64,000 bases of DNA from Nocardioides sp. TRM66260-LWL (GCF_020075545.1 NZ_JAIQZK010000006.1:168329-232328); one strand, 5' to 3'. Positions 10,981 through 19,175 are shown, counted from the stretch's first letter. Notes: generated from the letters alone by a model not told the origin. Numbers and translations: made by a program.

Positions 10981-12726
10981 GTGCCCGAGCGCGCGCGCAA
11001 GGAGCTCGACGGCCTCCTGCGGGAGGTCATCGACCGGGTCGAGCTGGTCCTCGACGAGCGCGAGCGCATCCAGCTGCTGCTCGACGCCGTCGTCGCGCTC
11101 GGCGCCGACCTGCACCTCGACGGCGTCCTCGAGCGCATCGTCGCCAGCGCGGGACGCCTCGTCGACGCGCAGTACGCGGCCCTCGGCGTCGTCGGCCCGG
11201 CGGGGCGCGGCGAGTCCGGGCGCCGCCTGCTGACCTTCGTGCACGACGGCCTGTCCGACGAGGACGTCGCCCGCATCGGCTCCTTGCCGCAGGGCCACGG
11301 GCTGCTCGGCCTGATCATCGACCGTCCGGAGCCCGTGCGGCTCGCCGACATCGCCGCCCACGACGCCTCCGTCGGCTTCCCGGCCGACCACCCGCCGATG
11401 CACTCCTTCCTCGGCGTGCCCGTGCGCACCCGCGAGCGGGTCTTCGGCAACCTCTACCTGACGGAGAAGCGCGGGGGCGGCGAGTTCACCGACCGCGACG
11501 AGGCGATCGTCGTCGCCCTGGCGGCCGCGGCCGGCGTCGTCATCGAGAACGCCCGGCTCTACGAGGAGGCCGAGCGGCGGCAGCGCTGGCTCGAGGCGAC
11601 GGCAGAGGTCACCGCGGTGCTGTCGGGGGCCGACTCCGGCGTCGACCCGCTGCAGCTGGTGGCCGACCGCGCGCGGGAGTGCGCCGGCGCGCCGCTCGCC
11701 TGGATCTCCCTCGGCACGACCCCGCAGGAGCTGACGATGCGGATCGTGTCGTCCGCCGACGGCGCCGGCGACGTCGCGCCGCTGACCGACGTGTCCCTGG
11801 CCGAGTCCCTCGCGGCGCAGGTGGTGGTGACGGGGGCGCCGATCTCGGTGCGCGACGTCGCGGAGTCGCCGCACGCGCTCGACGTCGCGCGGCTCTTCGG
11901 CTGGCCCGACCTCGGCCCGGTCACGCTGGTGCCGCTCGGCTCGGCGTCCGGCATCGAGGGAGTGCTCGCGCTCGGCTGGCACCGCGGCGAGGAGGACGCC
12001 CACGCGGCGGTCGACGTCGCCCTGGTCTCGGCCTTCTCCGAGCAGGCGGGCCTCGCGGTGCAGGTGGCGCGGGCCCGGGAGGACCAGGCGCTGCTGGCGC
12101 TGCTGGAGGACCGCGACCGCATCGGTCGCGACCTGCACGACCTGGTGATCCAGCGGCTCTTCGCGGTCGGGCTCGGGCTCGAGCGGCTGGCGCGGCGCAC
12201 GGACGACGAGGCGCAGCGCGCCGGTCTCGAGCAGGCCGTCGACGACCTCGACGACACCATCCGCGACATCCGTCGCTCGATCTTCGCGCTGGGCGCCACC
12301 GCGACCTCCGACGACCTGCAGGCCGAGGTGACGCGCCTGGTCGACCGCGCCGCCGCCACGCTGAAGTTCCGGCCCACGCTGCGCTTCGACGGGCCGGTGC
12401 GGCTCCTGGTCGACGACACCGTCGCCCCCGATCTGCTCGCGGTGCTCGGCGAGGCGCTCTCCAACGCCAGCCGGCACGCGCACGCGACCCGCGTGGCGGT
12501 GTCGCTGGTCGTCGAGCCGCCGGCCGAGGGCGCGCCCGGACGCGTCGCTCTCGAGATCGTCGACGACGGTCGCGGCCTGCCGGACGCGCCGGTCGAGAGC
12601 GGACTGTCGAACATGCGGCTGCGAGCCGAGCGACGCGGCGGCTCGCTGCTGCTCGAGTCGGGTCCGCAGGCCGGCACCCGCCTGGTCTGGTCGGCGCCGA
12701 TCGCGGGCGGGCCCGCGACGTCCTGA
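10981..12726 (+). CDS. devS: DevS/DosT-type GAF sensor histidine kinase
   Basis: The 581-residue cytosolic kinase has two GAF domains (~45-195 and ~210-370), a HisKA_3 dimerisation domain with phospho-acceptor His386 in DRIGRDLHDLVIQRLF, and a HATPase with LGEALSNASRHAHA and DDGRGL. In GAF-A, His137 in DHPPMHSFLGVPV aligns with the haem-ligand His149 of M. tuberculosis DosS (alignment from memory), so haem-based sensing of oxygen, NO or CO is likely. It has no membrane segment. It starts with GTG one base after the devR stop. A stem-loop terminator follows at 12735-12765. Confidence 0.88.
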   Translation: MPERARKELDGLLREVIDRVELVLDERERIQLLLDAVVALGADLHLDGVLERIVASAGRLVDAQYAALGVVGPAGRGESGRRLLTFVHDGLSDEDVARIGSLPQGHGLLGLIIDRPEPVRLADIAAHDASVGFPADHPPMHSFLGVPVRTRERVFGNLYLTEKRGGGEFTDRDEAIVVALAAAAGVVIENARLYEEAERRQRWLEATAEVTAVLSGADSGVDPLQLVADRARECAGAPLAWISLGTTPQELTMRIVSSADGAGDVAPLTDVSLAESLAAQVVVTGAPISVRDVAESPHALDVARLFGWPDLGPVTLVPLGSASGIEGVLALGWHRGEEDAHAAVDVALVSAFSEQAGLAVQVARAREDQALLALLEDRDRIGRDLHDLVIQRLFAVGLGLERLARRTDDEAQRAGLEQAVDDLDDTIRDIRRSIFALGATATSDDLQAEVTRLVDRAAATLKFRPTLRFDGPVRLLVDDTVAPDLLAVLGEALSNASRHAHATRVAVSLVVEPPAEGAPGRVALEIVDDGRGLPDAPVESGLSNMRLRAERRGGSLLLESGPQAGTRLVWSAPIAGGPATS

Positions 12727-12734
12727 CGCGACAC

Positions 12735-12765
12735 GACCCCGTCCGACGTCGTCGTCGGCGGGGCC
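12735..12765 (+). terminator. Stem-loop after devS
   Basis: GACCCCGTCCGAC pairs with GTCGGCGGGGCC across a 6-base loop, with minor mismatches. It begins 8 bases after the devS stop. Confidence 0.55.
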
Positions 12766-12906
12766 GTGCTCGGTCGCGGCGCTCGAGGCTGTGGGTGTCA
12801 GTCCGGGATCACCCCCGAAGCCGCGGTGGGGCTGGCTCCATCGTCCACCCATCCGGGTGACGTGACCAGCGTTCGGCGAGATTGCCCCGGAACCGGTGCG
12901 GACGTG

Positions 12907-12945
12907 ACCGACCCCGCCCGCCGGGTCGCGGCGAACGGGGTCGGT
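12907..12945 (-). terminator. Inverted repeat after osmC
   Basis: Perfect 10-bp arms ACCGACCCCG (12907-12916) and CGGGGTCGGT (12936-12945) are separated by 19 bases. The element lies ~40 bases downstream of the osmC stop on the minus strand. No U-tract follows, which is common in high-GC actinobacteria. Confidence 0.45.
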
Positions 12946-12981
12946 GTCGGGGGCGCTGCGGAGGGCCCGCAGCGGCGTGGC

Positions 12982-13422
12982 TCAGGCCTCGAGCGCGGCG
13001 TCCAGGGTGATCTCGACGCCGGTCAGCGCCTTGGAGACGGGGCAGCCGGCCTTGGCGGCCTGCGCGGCGTTCTCGAAGCCGGCGGCGTCGAGGCCGTCGA
13101 CCTCGCCGCGGACGGTGAGGGTGATGCCGGTGAGCTTGAAGCCGCCGGCGGAGTCCGGGCCGAGGGAGACGTCGGCCTTGACGTCGAGCGCCTGCGGGGT
13201 GCCGCCGGCCTCGGCGATCAGGGCGGACAGCTGCATCGCGTAGCAGGCGGAGTGGGCCGCGGCGATGAGCTCCTCGGGCGAGGTGGTGCCGTCGGCGTCC
13301 TCGGCCGCGCGCTTGGGGAACGAGACGTCGTAGGTGCCGACCTTGGAGCTGCTGAGCTCGACCTGGCCGGAGCCGTCCTCAAGCGAGCCGTTCCAGGCGG
13401 TGCGGGCGGAGCGAGTGGGCAT
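12982..13422 (-). CDS. osmC: OsmC-family organic hydroperoxide peroxidase
   Basis: The 146-residue thiol peroxidase reduces organic hydroperoxides. Two catalytic cysteines are visible: Cys60 in AAAHSACYAMQLS and Cys127 in KAGCPVSKALTG. The N-terminal GSLEDGSGQVEL and TSPEELI blocks favour the OsmC over the Ohr subfamily, although the divergent regulator is of OhrR type. An AAGGATT Shine-Dalgarno sequence precedes the ATG. The intergenic palindrome at 13454-13480 should control it. Confidence 0.9.
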   Translation of the reverse strand: MPTRSARTAWNGSLEDGSGQVELSSSKVGTYDVSFPKRAAEDADGTTSPEELIAAAHSACYAMQLSALIAEAGGTPQALDVKADVSLGPDSAGGFKLTGITLTVRGEVDGLDAAGFENAAQAAKAGCPVSKALTGVEITLDAALEA

Positions 13423-13453
13423 CGTGGAATCCTTACGTCAGCGGGACAGTTAC

Positions 13454-13480
13454 GTCGTACACAAGATACTTGTCTACGAC
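13454..13480. promoter_or_regulatory. OhrR-type palindromic operator between osmC and ohrR
   Basis: Outer arms GTCGTA and TACGAC flank an inner ACAAG-ATA-CTTGT. The 27-bp element is symmetric except for one position per arm and the centre. It lies in the 82-base divergent gap, 25 bases before the ohrR ATG. OhrR regulators bind such palindromes and release on oxidation of their reactive cysteine. Confidence 0.8.
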
Positions 13481-13504
13481 CTTTATTCCCAGGAGGGGAC
13501 CGTG

Positions 13505-13996
13505 ATGACCCAGCAGACGCCGCCCCCGGCCGACTCGGCACACCCCGCCGGAGACCCCGCCGGCCCCCTCGACCCCCTCCTCTGCTTCGACCTGTACGCC
13601 GCCTCGCGCGCCGTCACCGCCGCGTACCGGCCGATCCTCGGCGACCTCGGGCTCACCTACCCCCAGTACCTCGTCCTCGTCGTCCTCGCCGCGGAGCCCG
13701 ACGGCGCCGCCGGCCTGCCGATCAAGGCGCTCGGCGCCACGATCCGCCTCGACCACGCGACCCTCACCCCGCTGCTGCGCCGCCTCGAGGACGCCGGCCT
13801 GCTCACCCGGCGCCGCAGCGAGCGCGACGAGCGGTCGGTCGTCGTCGCCCTGACGAGCGCGGGCCGCGAGGTGGCCTCCCACTTCGACGACGTGCAGTGC
13901 CGCGCCGCCGAGGTGCTCGGCCTCGAGCCCGCGCAGATGGGCCAGCTGCGCGACCTGCTGCGCGCCGTCACGCTCTCCGCCACCGGCTCGCTCTGA
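13505..13996 (+). CDS. ohrR: OhrR-type MarR-family peroxide-sensing repressor
   Basis: The 163-residue protein has a MarR winged helix. The N-terminal signature LLCFDLYAASRAVT contains Cys27, equivalent to the reactive cysteine of OhrR. LTYPQYLVLVVL follows, and RLDHATLTPLLRRLEDAGLLTRRRSERDERSVVVALT covers the recognition helix and wing. Oxidation of the cysteine is expected to relieve repression of osmC and of itself. ATG at 13505 is chosen over the in-frame GTG at 13502 because AGGAGG has better spacing to the ATG. Confidence 0.88.
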   Translation: MTQQTPPPADSAHPAGDPAGPLDPLLCFDLYAASRAVTAAYRPILGDLGLTYPQYLVLVVLAAEPDGAAGLPIKALGATIRLDHATLTPLLRRLEDAGLLTRRRSERDERSVVVALTSAGREVASHFDDVQCRAAEVLGLEPAQMGQLRDLLRAVTLSATGSL

Positions 13997-14282
13997 CGCC
14001 GGCCCGCGGCGCCCATCTCGGTGGTCGAGCGCCGCTCCGGTGGTCGAGCGTGTCGAGACCCCCGCACCCGAATGCTGACAGTGGCCTGCGGTCGACCAGC
14101 CGCGGTCTCCTCGCCGCTCGCCTTGGTCTCCGTGGCGGTCATGGCACTCGGTGGTCGCTCGCCGTCTCGGTACAGCGGGTGTTCCCCCTTCGCCGCTGCC
14201 GGCTCCGCCGTTCGTCTCTCTCAGTTGTCTATGGCTGAGGTTCTCAAAACCCTCATCTGATCTGGGGATATCCACTTCTTTT

Positions 14283-14296
14283 CGAACGCGTGTTCG
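14283..14296 (+). promoter_or_regulatory. LexA (SOS) box
   Basis: CGAACGCGTGTTCG matches the actinobacterial SOS box CGAAC-N4-GTTCG. It ends two bases before the TAGACT -10 hexamer, so bound LexA would block RNA polymerase. Mycobacterial 13E12/DUF222 genes are known LexA targets, which fits. Confidence 0.82.
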
Positions 14297-14298
14297 CA

Positions 14299-14304
14299 TA
14301 GACT
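14299..14304 (+). promoter_or_regulatory. -10 hexamer of DUF222-HNH gene, leaderless
   Basis: TAGACT, six bases before the ATG at 14311. No Shine-Dalgarno sequence. Confidence 0.6.
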
Positions 14305-14310
14305 CAGGCT

Positions 14311-15621
14311 ATGCCCTCTCGGACTCCCCGGCTGCTGCGTGACAGCGACGCCCTGCGCGCCGCGATGGCCGCGCGAGCTGCTGCCGAGCAGGCTGAGCGG
14401 GACGTGTTCATCGCCGCGGCGGACTGGGCGATCGCGCACGTGGCCGGCAGTGGCGACGTGGCGGGGTACGTCATCGACACCGGGATGATGCTCCCGCTCG
14501 CGGGCCAGGGTGCGCCGGAGGTCCAGGAGCATGCGGTCACCGAGTTCATCACCGCCCTCGGCATGACCCAGCAGGCGGGCTCCTTCTACGTCGGCCACGC
14601 CCTCGAGGCATGTGTGCGGCTGCCGCGGGTGTGGGCACGACTTCTGCGCGGGGAGCTGGCGGTGTGGCAGGTCCGCCGGATCACCGAGGACACCATCCCG
14701 CTCTCCGCCGAGGCAGCGGCGTTGGTGGATGCCCGGATCGCCGCGTACGCCCACCAGGTCTCGCGCACCCAGATCTCGAACATCTGCCGGGTCGCCCAGG
14801 AGCACGCCGACCGCGGGGACGCAATCCTGCGGAAGGCCCGCGAGGCAGAGCACCGCCGTTTCGATGTGTGGCTCGGGCAGACCGGCTTCGACGGGACGGT
14901 CGACGTGTCCGCGATCCTCGACCAGCCCGACGCCGCCGACCTCGAGCGCGCCATCGCAGCCCTCGCGGAACAGCTGAAGGAGGCCGGCTCGGAGGAGACG
15001 CTGAGCGTCCGTCGGGCTAAGGCTGCCGGGATGCTCGCCCGCGGTGAGCAGGCGCTTCCGCTCGAGGCCGCTCCGGTCGAGTCGACCGCCAAGGCTCGCT
15101 CACGGCACCTCACGCTCTACGTGCACCTCTCCGTCGACGCGGTCACCGGGGCCCTCGGGGACGTCGCCCGGAGCGAGGCATCACGGTCGCCGCTCGGGAT
15201 CGACGTGATCAAGGCCTGGTGCCAGGCCGCAGGGACGAGCGTCACCGTGCGTCCGATCCTGGATCTCGCGGCGGAGCGGTACTCCGACGCCTACGAGGTG
15301 CCAGACCTGATGCGCGAGCAGATCATCCTGCGCGACCACACCTGCGTGTTCCCGTACTGCCGCAGACCCGCGCGGTCCTGCGACGCCGACCACATCGACC
15401 CCTACGAGACCGGCGGCCCGACAGCGTCATCCAACCTCGCGCCACTGTGCCGCAAGCACCACCGCCACAAGACCCACGACGGCTGGAGATACAAGCCGGC
15501 AGGACCGGAGGAGCCCGGGGTCTACCTCTGGCGCAGCCCGAACGGCGTCCGATTCCGACGCGACCGCCACGGCACCACCCTCGTGGTGGTCGAGCCTGTC
15601 GAGACCCCCGACACCACCTGA
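14311..15621 (+). CDS. DUF222/13E12-family HNH endonuclease, SOS-controlled
   Basis: The 436-residue protein has an N-terminal DUF222 domain (~20-310) and a C-terminal HNH nuclease domain. CVFPYCRRPARSCDADHIDP and SNLAPLCRKHHRHK hold the zinc-type cysteines, His361 and the terminal histidines. These proteins are highly repeated in actinobacterial genomes; in M. tuberculosis they belong to the REP13E12 repeats and are DNA-damage induced. Their substrate is unknown. The last ~10 codons (VEPVETPDTT) are encoded by a copy of the dispersed GGTGGTCGAG repeat, so the repeat has supplied the C-terminus. Its base composition is less extreme than neighbouring genes, suggesting a different history. Confidence 0.9.
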   Translation: MPSRTPRLLRDSDALRAAMAARAAAEQAERDVFIAAADWAIAHVAGSGDVAGYVIDTGMMLPLAGQGAPEVQEHAVTEFITALGMTQQAGSFYVGHALEACVRLPRVWARLLRGELAVWQVRRITEDTIPLSAEAAALVDARIAAYAHQVSRTQISNICRVAQEHADRGDAILRKAREAEHRRFDVWLGQTGFDGTVDVSAILDQPDAADLERAIAALAEQLKEAGSEETLSVRRAKAAGMLARGEQALPLEAAPVESTAKARSRHLTLYVHLSVDAVTGALGDVARSEASRSPLGIDVIKAWCQAAGTSVTVRPILDLAAERYSDAYEVPDLMREQIILRDHTCVFPYCRRPARSCDADHIDPYETGGPTASSNLAPLCRKHHRHKTHDGWRYKPAGPEEPGVYLWRSPNGVRFRRDRHGTTLVVVEPVETPDTT

Positions 15622-15644
15622 CGGTCTCGACAAGCTCGACCACC
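15585..15644. repeat. Inverted pair of GGTGGTCGAG-type repeats ending the HNH gene
   Basis: Arm 15585-15606 runs GGTGGTCGAG to GTCGAGACC. Arm 15623-15644 is its reverse complement with one mismatch, leaving a 16-base loop that contains the stop codon of the HNH gene. It probably acts as a terminator and is also a dispersed repeat. Confidence 0.75.
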
Positions 15645-15729
15645 CCACGCACGGCCCGCAGCCCGACACCACCCGGTGATCGGGCTGCCGGCGTGCCCTA
15701 CGGACAGCCGGGAGATGGGACGACGAGAG

Positions 15730-16521
15730 TCAGCCGAGCACCTCGAGCCGTCCGTCGGCATGGACGACGAGGCCGGTGCGTCCGCGGGAGCGGAGCCAGT
15801 CGGCGCCCTCGGCGTCCAGGGCGAGGGCGGCGGTGGCGTCGACGTCGGCGGTGGTGAGGTCGCCGGCGACGACCGTCACCGAGGCGAGCGCGGATGGCAC
15901 GCGTCCGGAGCGGGCGTCGACCACATGGGCTCCACGGCGGGCGAGACCGCTGGTGGCGACCGCTCCGCGACGCACGGGGATGGTGGCGACGACGCGGGTC
16001 GGGCCGGAGGGGTCCTCGACGCCGATCCGCCACGGCTCGCCCGCGGGATCGGCGACCGAGCAGGCGAGATCGCCCCCTCCGCCGAGGCAGGAGTCGGTGT
16101 CGGGCAGCGCCTGCAGGTGGCGCGCGGCCCGCTGGATCGCCCAGCCCTTCACGACGCCCGACGGATCGAGCGCGCGGTCGGGTCCGCGCCGCACGTCGAA
16201 GGCACCGCCGGAGTCGACCCGCGCCCGCTCACCGACGGCCAGCACCTCGGCGACCAGCGCCGCGTCGGCGGGTGGAAGGTCGTCGATCGTCAGCTCGCCG
16301 CGGCCGATCCGGGTGATCGGGGACTCCCGCCAGGTGGTGAAGAGGTCCTCGAGCGCCCGGAGCTCAGCGACCGCAGCGGTCCACGCGGCCCGCCCGACGG
16401 CGTCGCCGGCGTGCCGTCCGCGGAGCGCGACCGACACCGGCAGTCCCATCACCTGCTCGACCGCCCGCCACGTGCGGACGTCGACGCCGGCCACCGCGCT
16501 CACCGTGCCCACCGCGCTCAC
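15730..16521 (-). CDS. apbE: FAD:protein FMN transferase (ApbE)
   Basis: ApbE attaches FMN covalently from FAD to a Thr in exported FMN-binding domains. Seen in the 263-residue protein: AVEQVMGLPVSVAL, LEDLFTTWRESPITRIGRGE, GGAFDVRRG, LDPSGVVKGWAIQRA, CLGGGGDLACS and VATSGLARRGAHVVDARSGR with TADVDATAALAL near the end, all in family order. I see no clear lipoprotein signal, so it may act inside the cell or have a missed start. The GTG start overlaps the stop of the FMN-binding gene (GTGA), which directly pairs enzyme and substrate. Confidence 0.88.
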   Translation of the reverse strand: MSAVGTVSAVAGVDVRTWRAVEQVMGLPVSVALRGRHAGDAVGRAAWTAAVAELRALEDLFTTWRESPITRIGRGELTIDDLPPADAALVAEVLAVGERARVDSGGAFDVRRGPDRALDPSGVVKGWAIQRAARHLQALPDTDSCLGGGGDLACSVADPAGEPWRIGVEDPSGPTRVVATIPVRRGAVATSGLARRGAHVVDARSGRVPSALASVTVVAGDLTTADVDATAALALDAEGADWLRSRGRTGLVVHADGRLEVLG

Positions 16522-17096
16522 AGACCAGCCTGGTCGAGGGCGCTCTGCAGCGAGGTCAGGTAGCCCTCGCTGGTGACGGTCGCCCCGGAGACCATGTCGA
16601 TCTGCGCGGACTGCGCCTCGGTGGTCTCCTGCATGAGCACCGGCAGCGCGTAGGCGTTGATCTCGGCGTCCTTCGGGTTGTCGTTCGGGTACTGCGGCAC
16701 CGCCACGGCGGTGATGGTCCCGTCCTCCACCGTGACGCTCACCTGCACCGGACCCCAGCGGGTCTGCGCCACGGTGCCGGTGTAGGTCTTCGCGGCGGAC
16801 GACGACCCGGACGAGGAGCCGGAGGAGGAGCCCGAGCCCGAGGAACCGGACGAGGAGCCCGAGCCCGAGGAACCGGACGAGGAGCCCGAGGACGAGCCCG
16901 AGGACGAGCCCGAGGACGAGCCGCTCTCGGCCGGCGCGGACGACGTCGTGTCGGAGCCCGAGATCGGGGAGACCGACGGCGGCGACTCCGAGCCGCTCAG
17001 CGCCATCGTCGAGGAGGTCGAGGTGCGGTAGCCGAACAGCAGCACCACCACCGTCAGCGTGCTCATGAGCCACAGCACGATGCGTCGCATCGTCAT
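16518..17096 (-). CDS. Exported FMN-binding domain protein with Ser/Gly linker
   Basis: About 192 residues: an N-terminal membrane helix (RRIVLWLMSTLTVVVLLFGY), a Ser/Gly linker of ~45 residues made of SSGSSSG repeats, and a C-terminal FMN_bind domain. MVSGATVTSEGYLTSLQSAL supplies the SGATxTS motif in which Thr receives FMN from ApbE. The protein should therefore be an extracytosolic flavoprotein electron carrier on a flexible tether. The start at 17096 gives a TGATG junction with the reductase; in-frame GTG/ATG codons at 17099 and 17102 are alternatives. Confidence 0.85.
   Translation of the reverse strand: MTMRRIVLWLMSTLTVVVLLFGYRTSTSSTMALSGSESPPSVSPISGSDTTSSAPAESGSSSGSSSGSSSGSSSGSSGSGSSSGSSGSGSSSGSSSGSSSAAKTYTGTVAQTRWGPVQVSVTVEDGTITAVAVPQYPNDNPKDAEINAYALPVLMQETTEAQSAQIDMVSGATVTSEGYLTSLQSALDQAGL
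16801..16925. repeat. Tandem low-complexity repeat encoding the Ser/Gly linker
   Basis: Repeated GAGCCCGAGGACGAG and CCCGAGGAACCGGACGAG blocks on the plus strand encode the SSGSSSG linker on the minus strand. Copy number is likely to vary between strains. Confidence 0.7.
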
Positions 17097-18529
17097 CACC
17101 ATCCGAAGGTCTCGTCGTGGAGGCGCTCGGGCGGGAGCCCGGCGCGCAGGAGGTCGTCGCGCAGGCGCTCGGCCCACGCGGCGGGACCGCACACGAACAC
17201 GTCGCGGTCGAGGAGGTCGGGCACCCAGCCGCGCACGACGTCGACGTCGCGGTAGCGCTCGGCTCCCTCGGGCAGCAGTTCGCCGAGCCACGAGTCCGGG
17301 TGCCGCCGGCGTCCGGCCAGCGGGACGACCTGCAGCCCGCGGGTGCGGGCGAGCTCGTCGAGCTCGGCGCGGAAGAGCGGCTGGTCGGTGAAGCGGTAGA
17401 GCAGCGCCGCCTCGCCCGGGGCGTAGTCGAGACCCTCGGCGAGGGCACGCAGCGGGGCGATGCCGACGCCGGCGCCGATCAGCGCCACCCGCCGGGTGGT
17501 CCGCGCCCGGGCCGAGAGCCGACCGTACGGGCCCTCCACCGCCACCCGGCTGCCGCGACGCAGCGTCGCGAGCGAGCCGGAGCCGTCGCCGACGTCCTGC
17601 ACGGTGATCCGCAGGCGGCGACCGTCCGGCGCGGCGGAGAGGGAGTAGGGGTTGGCGCGGGTCCAGCCGTCGCGGCCGAGGAACCGCCAGGTGAGGAACT
17701 GGCCGGCCTCCACCCGCAGGCGCGCGAGCCCGGGGCCGGCCACGTGCACCGAGACGATCCCCGGGGCCTCGCGGACGACGTCCTCGACCCGCAGGCCGAG
17801 GCGCAGGGTCCGGACGAGCGGCAGCAGCACCCGCCAGACCACGACGGCGCCCGCCGCCGCGCCCCACAGCGACCACCAGAAGACGGTGCGGCCGGGCGAG
17901 GAGACCAGCTCGGTGCCGGTCCACAGCTGGTGCGGCAGCGCCAGCCCGACGCCGAGGTAGGCGTAGAGGTGCAGCAGGTGCCACGACTCGTAGCGCAGCC
18001 GTCGTCGCGCCGCCTTGACGCTGGTGACGACCACCAGGACGAGGCAGACGGTGCCGGCGGCCGCGAGCAGCATGCCGGGGTAGGTGACGGTGAGGTCCCA
18101 CAGCGTGCCGGGCGTCGCGGCCAGCGAGCCGGCGGCGTACCCCCAGGTGATCAGGCCGATGTGCGCGACCATCAGCGTGAAGGACGTGAAGCCGACGAGC
18201 CGGTGCACCCGCGCCAGCTCGTCCTGGCCGAAGGCCCGCTCGAGCACCGGCACCCGGGCCATCAGGAGCACCTGCACGAGCAGCAGCAGCGACGACCAGA
18301 GGCCGGTGAGGCGCCCGGCGGAGGTGAGCCCCGAGGCCCAGCCGCCGAGCTCCTGGACGCCGCCGGCCGCCGTCCACCACCAGGTGACGAGCAGCAGGCC
18401 GGACCACAGGGAGACGACGGCCGCCAGGCGCACCGCCGCGTCCCGGCGCGAGCGGAGGCCCACCGGGACGGTGCGCCGCGGACGGGCCGCAGCGGCGCGC
18501 GGCGTCGCGGGACGGGTGAGCGTGGCCAT
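17096..18529 (-). CDS. Ferric-reductase-like flavocytochrome (membrane b-haem plus FNR domain)
   Basis: The 477-residue protein has about six N-terminal membrane helices (~40-250) with histidines suited to b-haem (HRLVGFTSFTLMVAHIGL; WHLLHLYAYLGVGLALPHQ). A cytosolic FNR module follows: RANPYSLSAAP for FAD, LIGAGVGIAPLRALAEG for the dinucleotide and DVFVCGPAAWAERLRDDL near the end. It should move electrons from NAD(P)H across the membrane. The next genes encode an exported flavinylated protein and ApbE, making that protein the likely acceptor. It starts 4 bases after the preceding gene. Confidence 0.85.
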   Translation of the reverse strand: MATLTRPATPRAAAARPRRTVPVGLRSRRDAAVRLAAVVSLWSGLLLVTWWWTAAGGVQELGGWASGLTSAGRLTGLWSSLLLLVQVLLMARVPVLERAFGQDELARVHRLVGFTSFTLMVAHIGLITWGYAAGSLAATPGTLWDLTVTYPGMLLAAAGTVCLVLVVVTSVKAARRRLRYESWHLLHLYAYLGVGLALPHQLWTGTELVSSPGRTVFWWSLWGAAAGAVVVWRVLLPLVRTLRLGLRVEDVVREAPGIVSVHVAGPGLARLRVEAGQFLTWRFLGRDGWTRANPYSLSAAPDGRRLRITVQDVGDGSGSLATLRRGSRVAVEGPYGRLSARARTTRRVALIGAGVGIAPLRALAEGLDYAPGEAALLYRFTDQPLFRAELDELARTRGLQVVPLAGRRRHPDSWLGELLPEGAERYRDVDVVRGWVPDLLDRDVFVCGPAAWAERLRDDLLRAGLPPERLHDETFGW

Positions 18530-18533
18530 CACG

Positions 18534-19175
18534 TCAGCTGTTCACGGACGGCGACGCGCCGGTGCTCGGCTGGGTCTGACCGGGCTGGGTCTGACCGGGC
18601 AGCTGGCCGGGCAGCCCGGGACCGTCGCCGTCGCCGTCGCGGTCGCCGGGACCGCCGGGGCCACCGGGCAGCTGACCCATCTGGCCGGGCTGGCCGGGCT
18701 GGCCGGGCTGGCCGGGCAGTTGACCGAGCTGGCCCTCGCCGCCCATCCCGCCCATCCGGCCCAGCCGGCCGCCGTCACCGTCCCCGTCGCGGTCGGCGAA
18801 CGCGCCGCCGTGGCGGCCGACGCCGTCACGGGCGGGCCCGTCGCCGCCGGTCGCGCGGCCGAGGGCGAAGCCGGTGCCGCCGAGCACGAGGACGAGCAGC
18901 GCGGCGCCGGCGGCGCCGGCGCCGATCCGGGCCGGCCGCGAGCCGGTGCGCCACCGTTCGGCGACGCTGCGACGCGGACGCGCGGGGCCGGCCGGCGAGG
19001 CCGCCGCGGCGGTCGCGTCGGTCGCGCTGGTCGAGTCGGCGACGCCGGGCTCGGCGTCCACGGGCAGGGCCGCGGTGGGCGGGCTCCACGCGTCGGACTG
19101 GGCACGGACCGGCTGGGTCTCGTCCTGCGGCTGCGGCGCGCGGGGCTGGTCGGGGTCGGGGCGGGTGTCGTTCAC
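18534..19175 (-). CDS. Single-pass membrane protein with Gly/Pro/Gln-rich exported tail
   Basis: No recognised family. The 213 residues comprise an acidic, Pro/Gln-rich cytosolic N-terminus (~1-75), one membrane helix (~80-102, AGAAGAALLVLVLGGTGFALG) and an exported tail. The tail contains DRDGDGDG acid patches and collagen-like GQPGQPGQPGQMGQLPGG repeats. GTG start with GGAGGAGACCACG upstream. It is first in the operon with the flavocytochrome, FMN-binding protein and ApbE, so it may scaffold or bind metal for that system (inference only). Confidence 0.7.
   Translation of the reverse strand: MNDTRPDPDQPRAPQPQDETQPVRAQSDAWSPPTAALPVDAEPGVADSTSATDATAAAASPAGPARPRRSVAERWRTGSRPARIGAGAAGAALLVLVLGGTGFALGRATGGDGPARDGVGRHGGAFADRDGDGDGGRLGRMGGMGGEGQLGQLPGQPGQPGQPGQMGQLPGGPGGPGDRDGDGDGPGLPGQLPGQTQPGQTQPSTGASPSVNS

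Larger units (their letters stand above)
13997..14310. repeat. 314-base intergenic region with GGTGGTCGAG-type repeats
   Basis: A truncated copy (14020-14030) and a fuller copy (14038-14070) contain GGTGGTCGAGCG and TGTCGAGACCCCCGCACCCG, members of the dispersed repeat seen at 15585, 60211, 60274 and 63143. The rest, 14071-14270, contains no convincing gene. It is less GC-rich towards the end, where the SOS box and -10 of the next gene lie. Confidence 0.6.

Noticed and set aside
12766..14238. A 490-codon plus-strand frame across the osmC-ohrR region
   Set aside because: It crosses terminators, the operator and the osmC gene in antisense; no domain is visible.
16801..16925. Repeated DNA that might be a CRISPR or minisatellite
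   Set aside because: It lies inside the FMN-binding gene and encodes its Ser/Gly linker in frame.
18660..18720. Collagen-like repeats considered as a true collagen domain
   Set aside because: The GQP/GQM stretch is too short and irregular for a stable triple helix.
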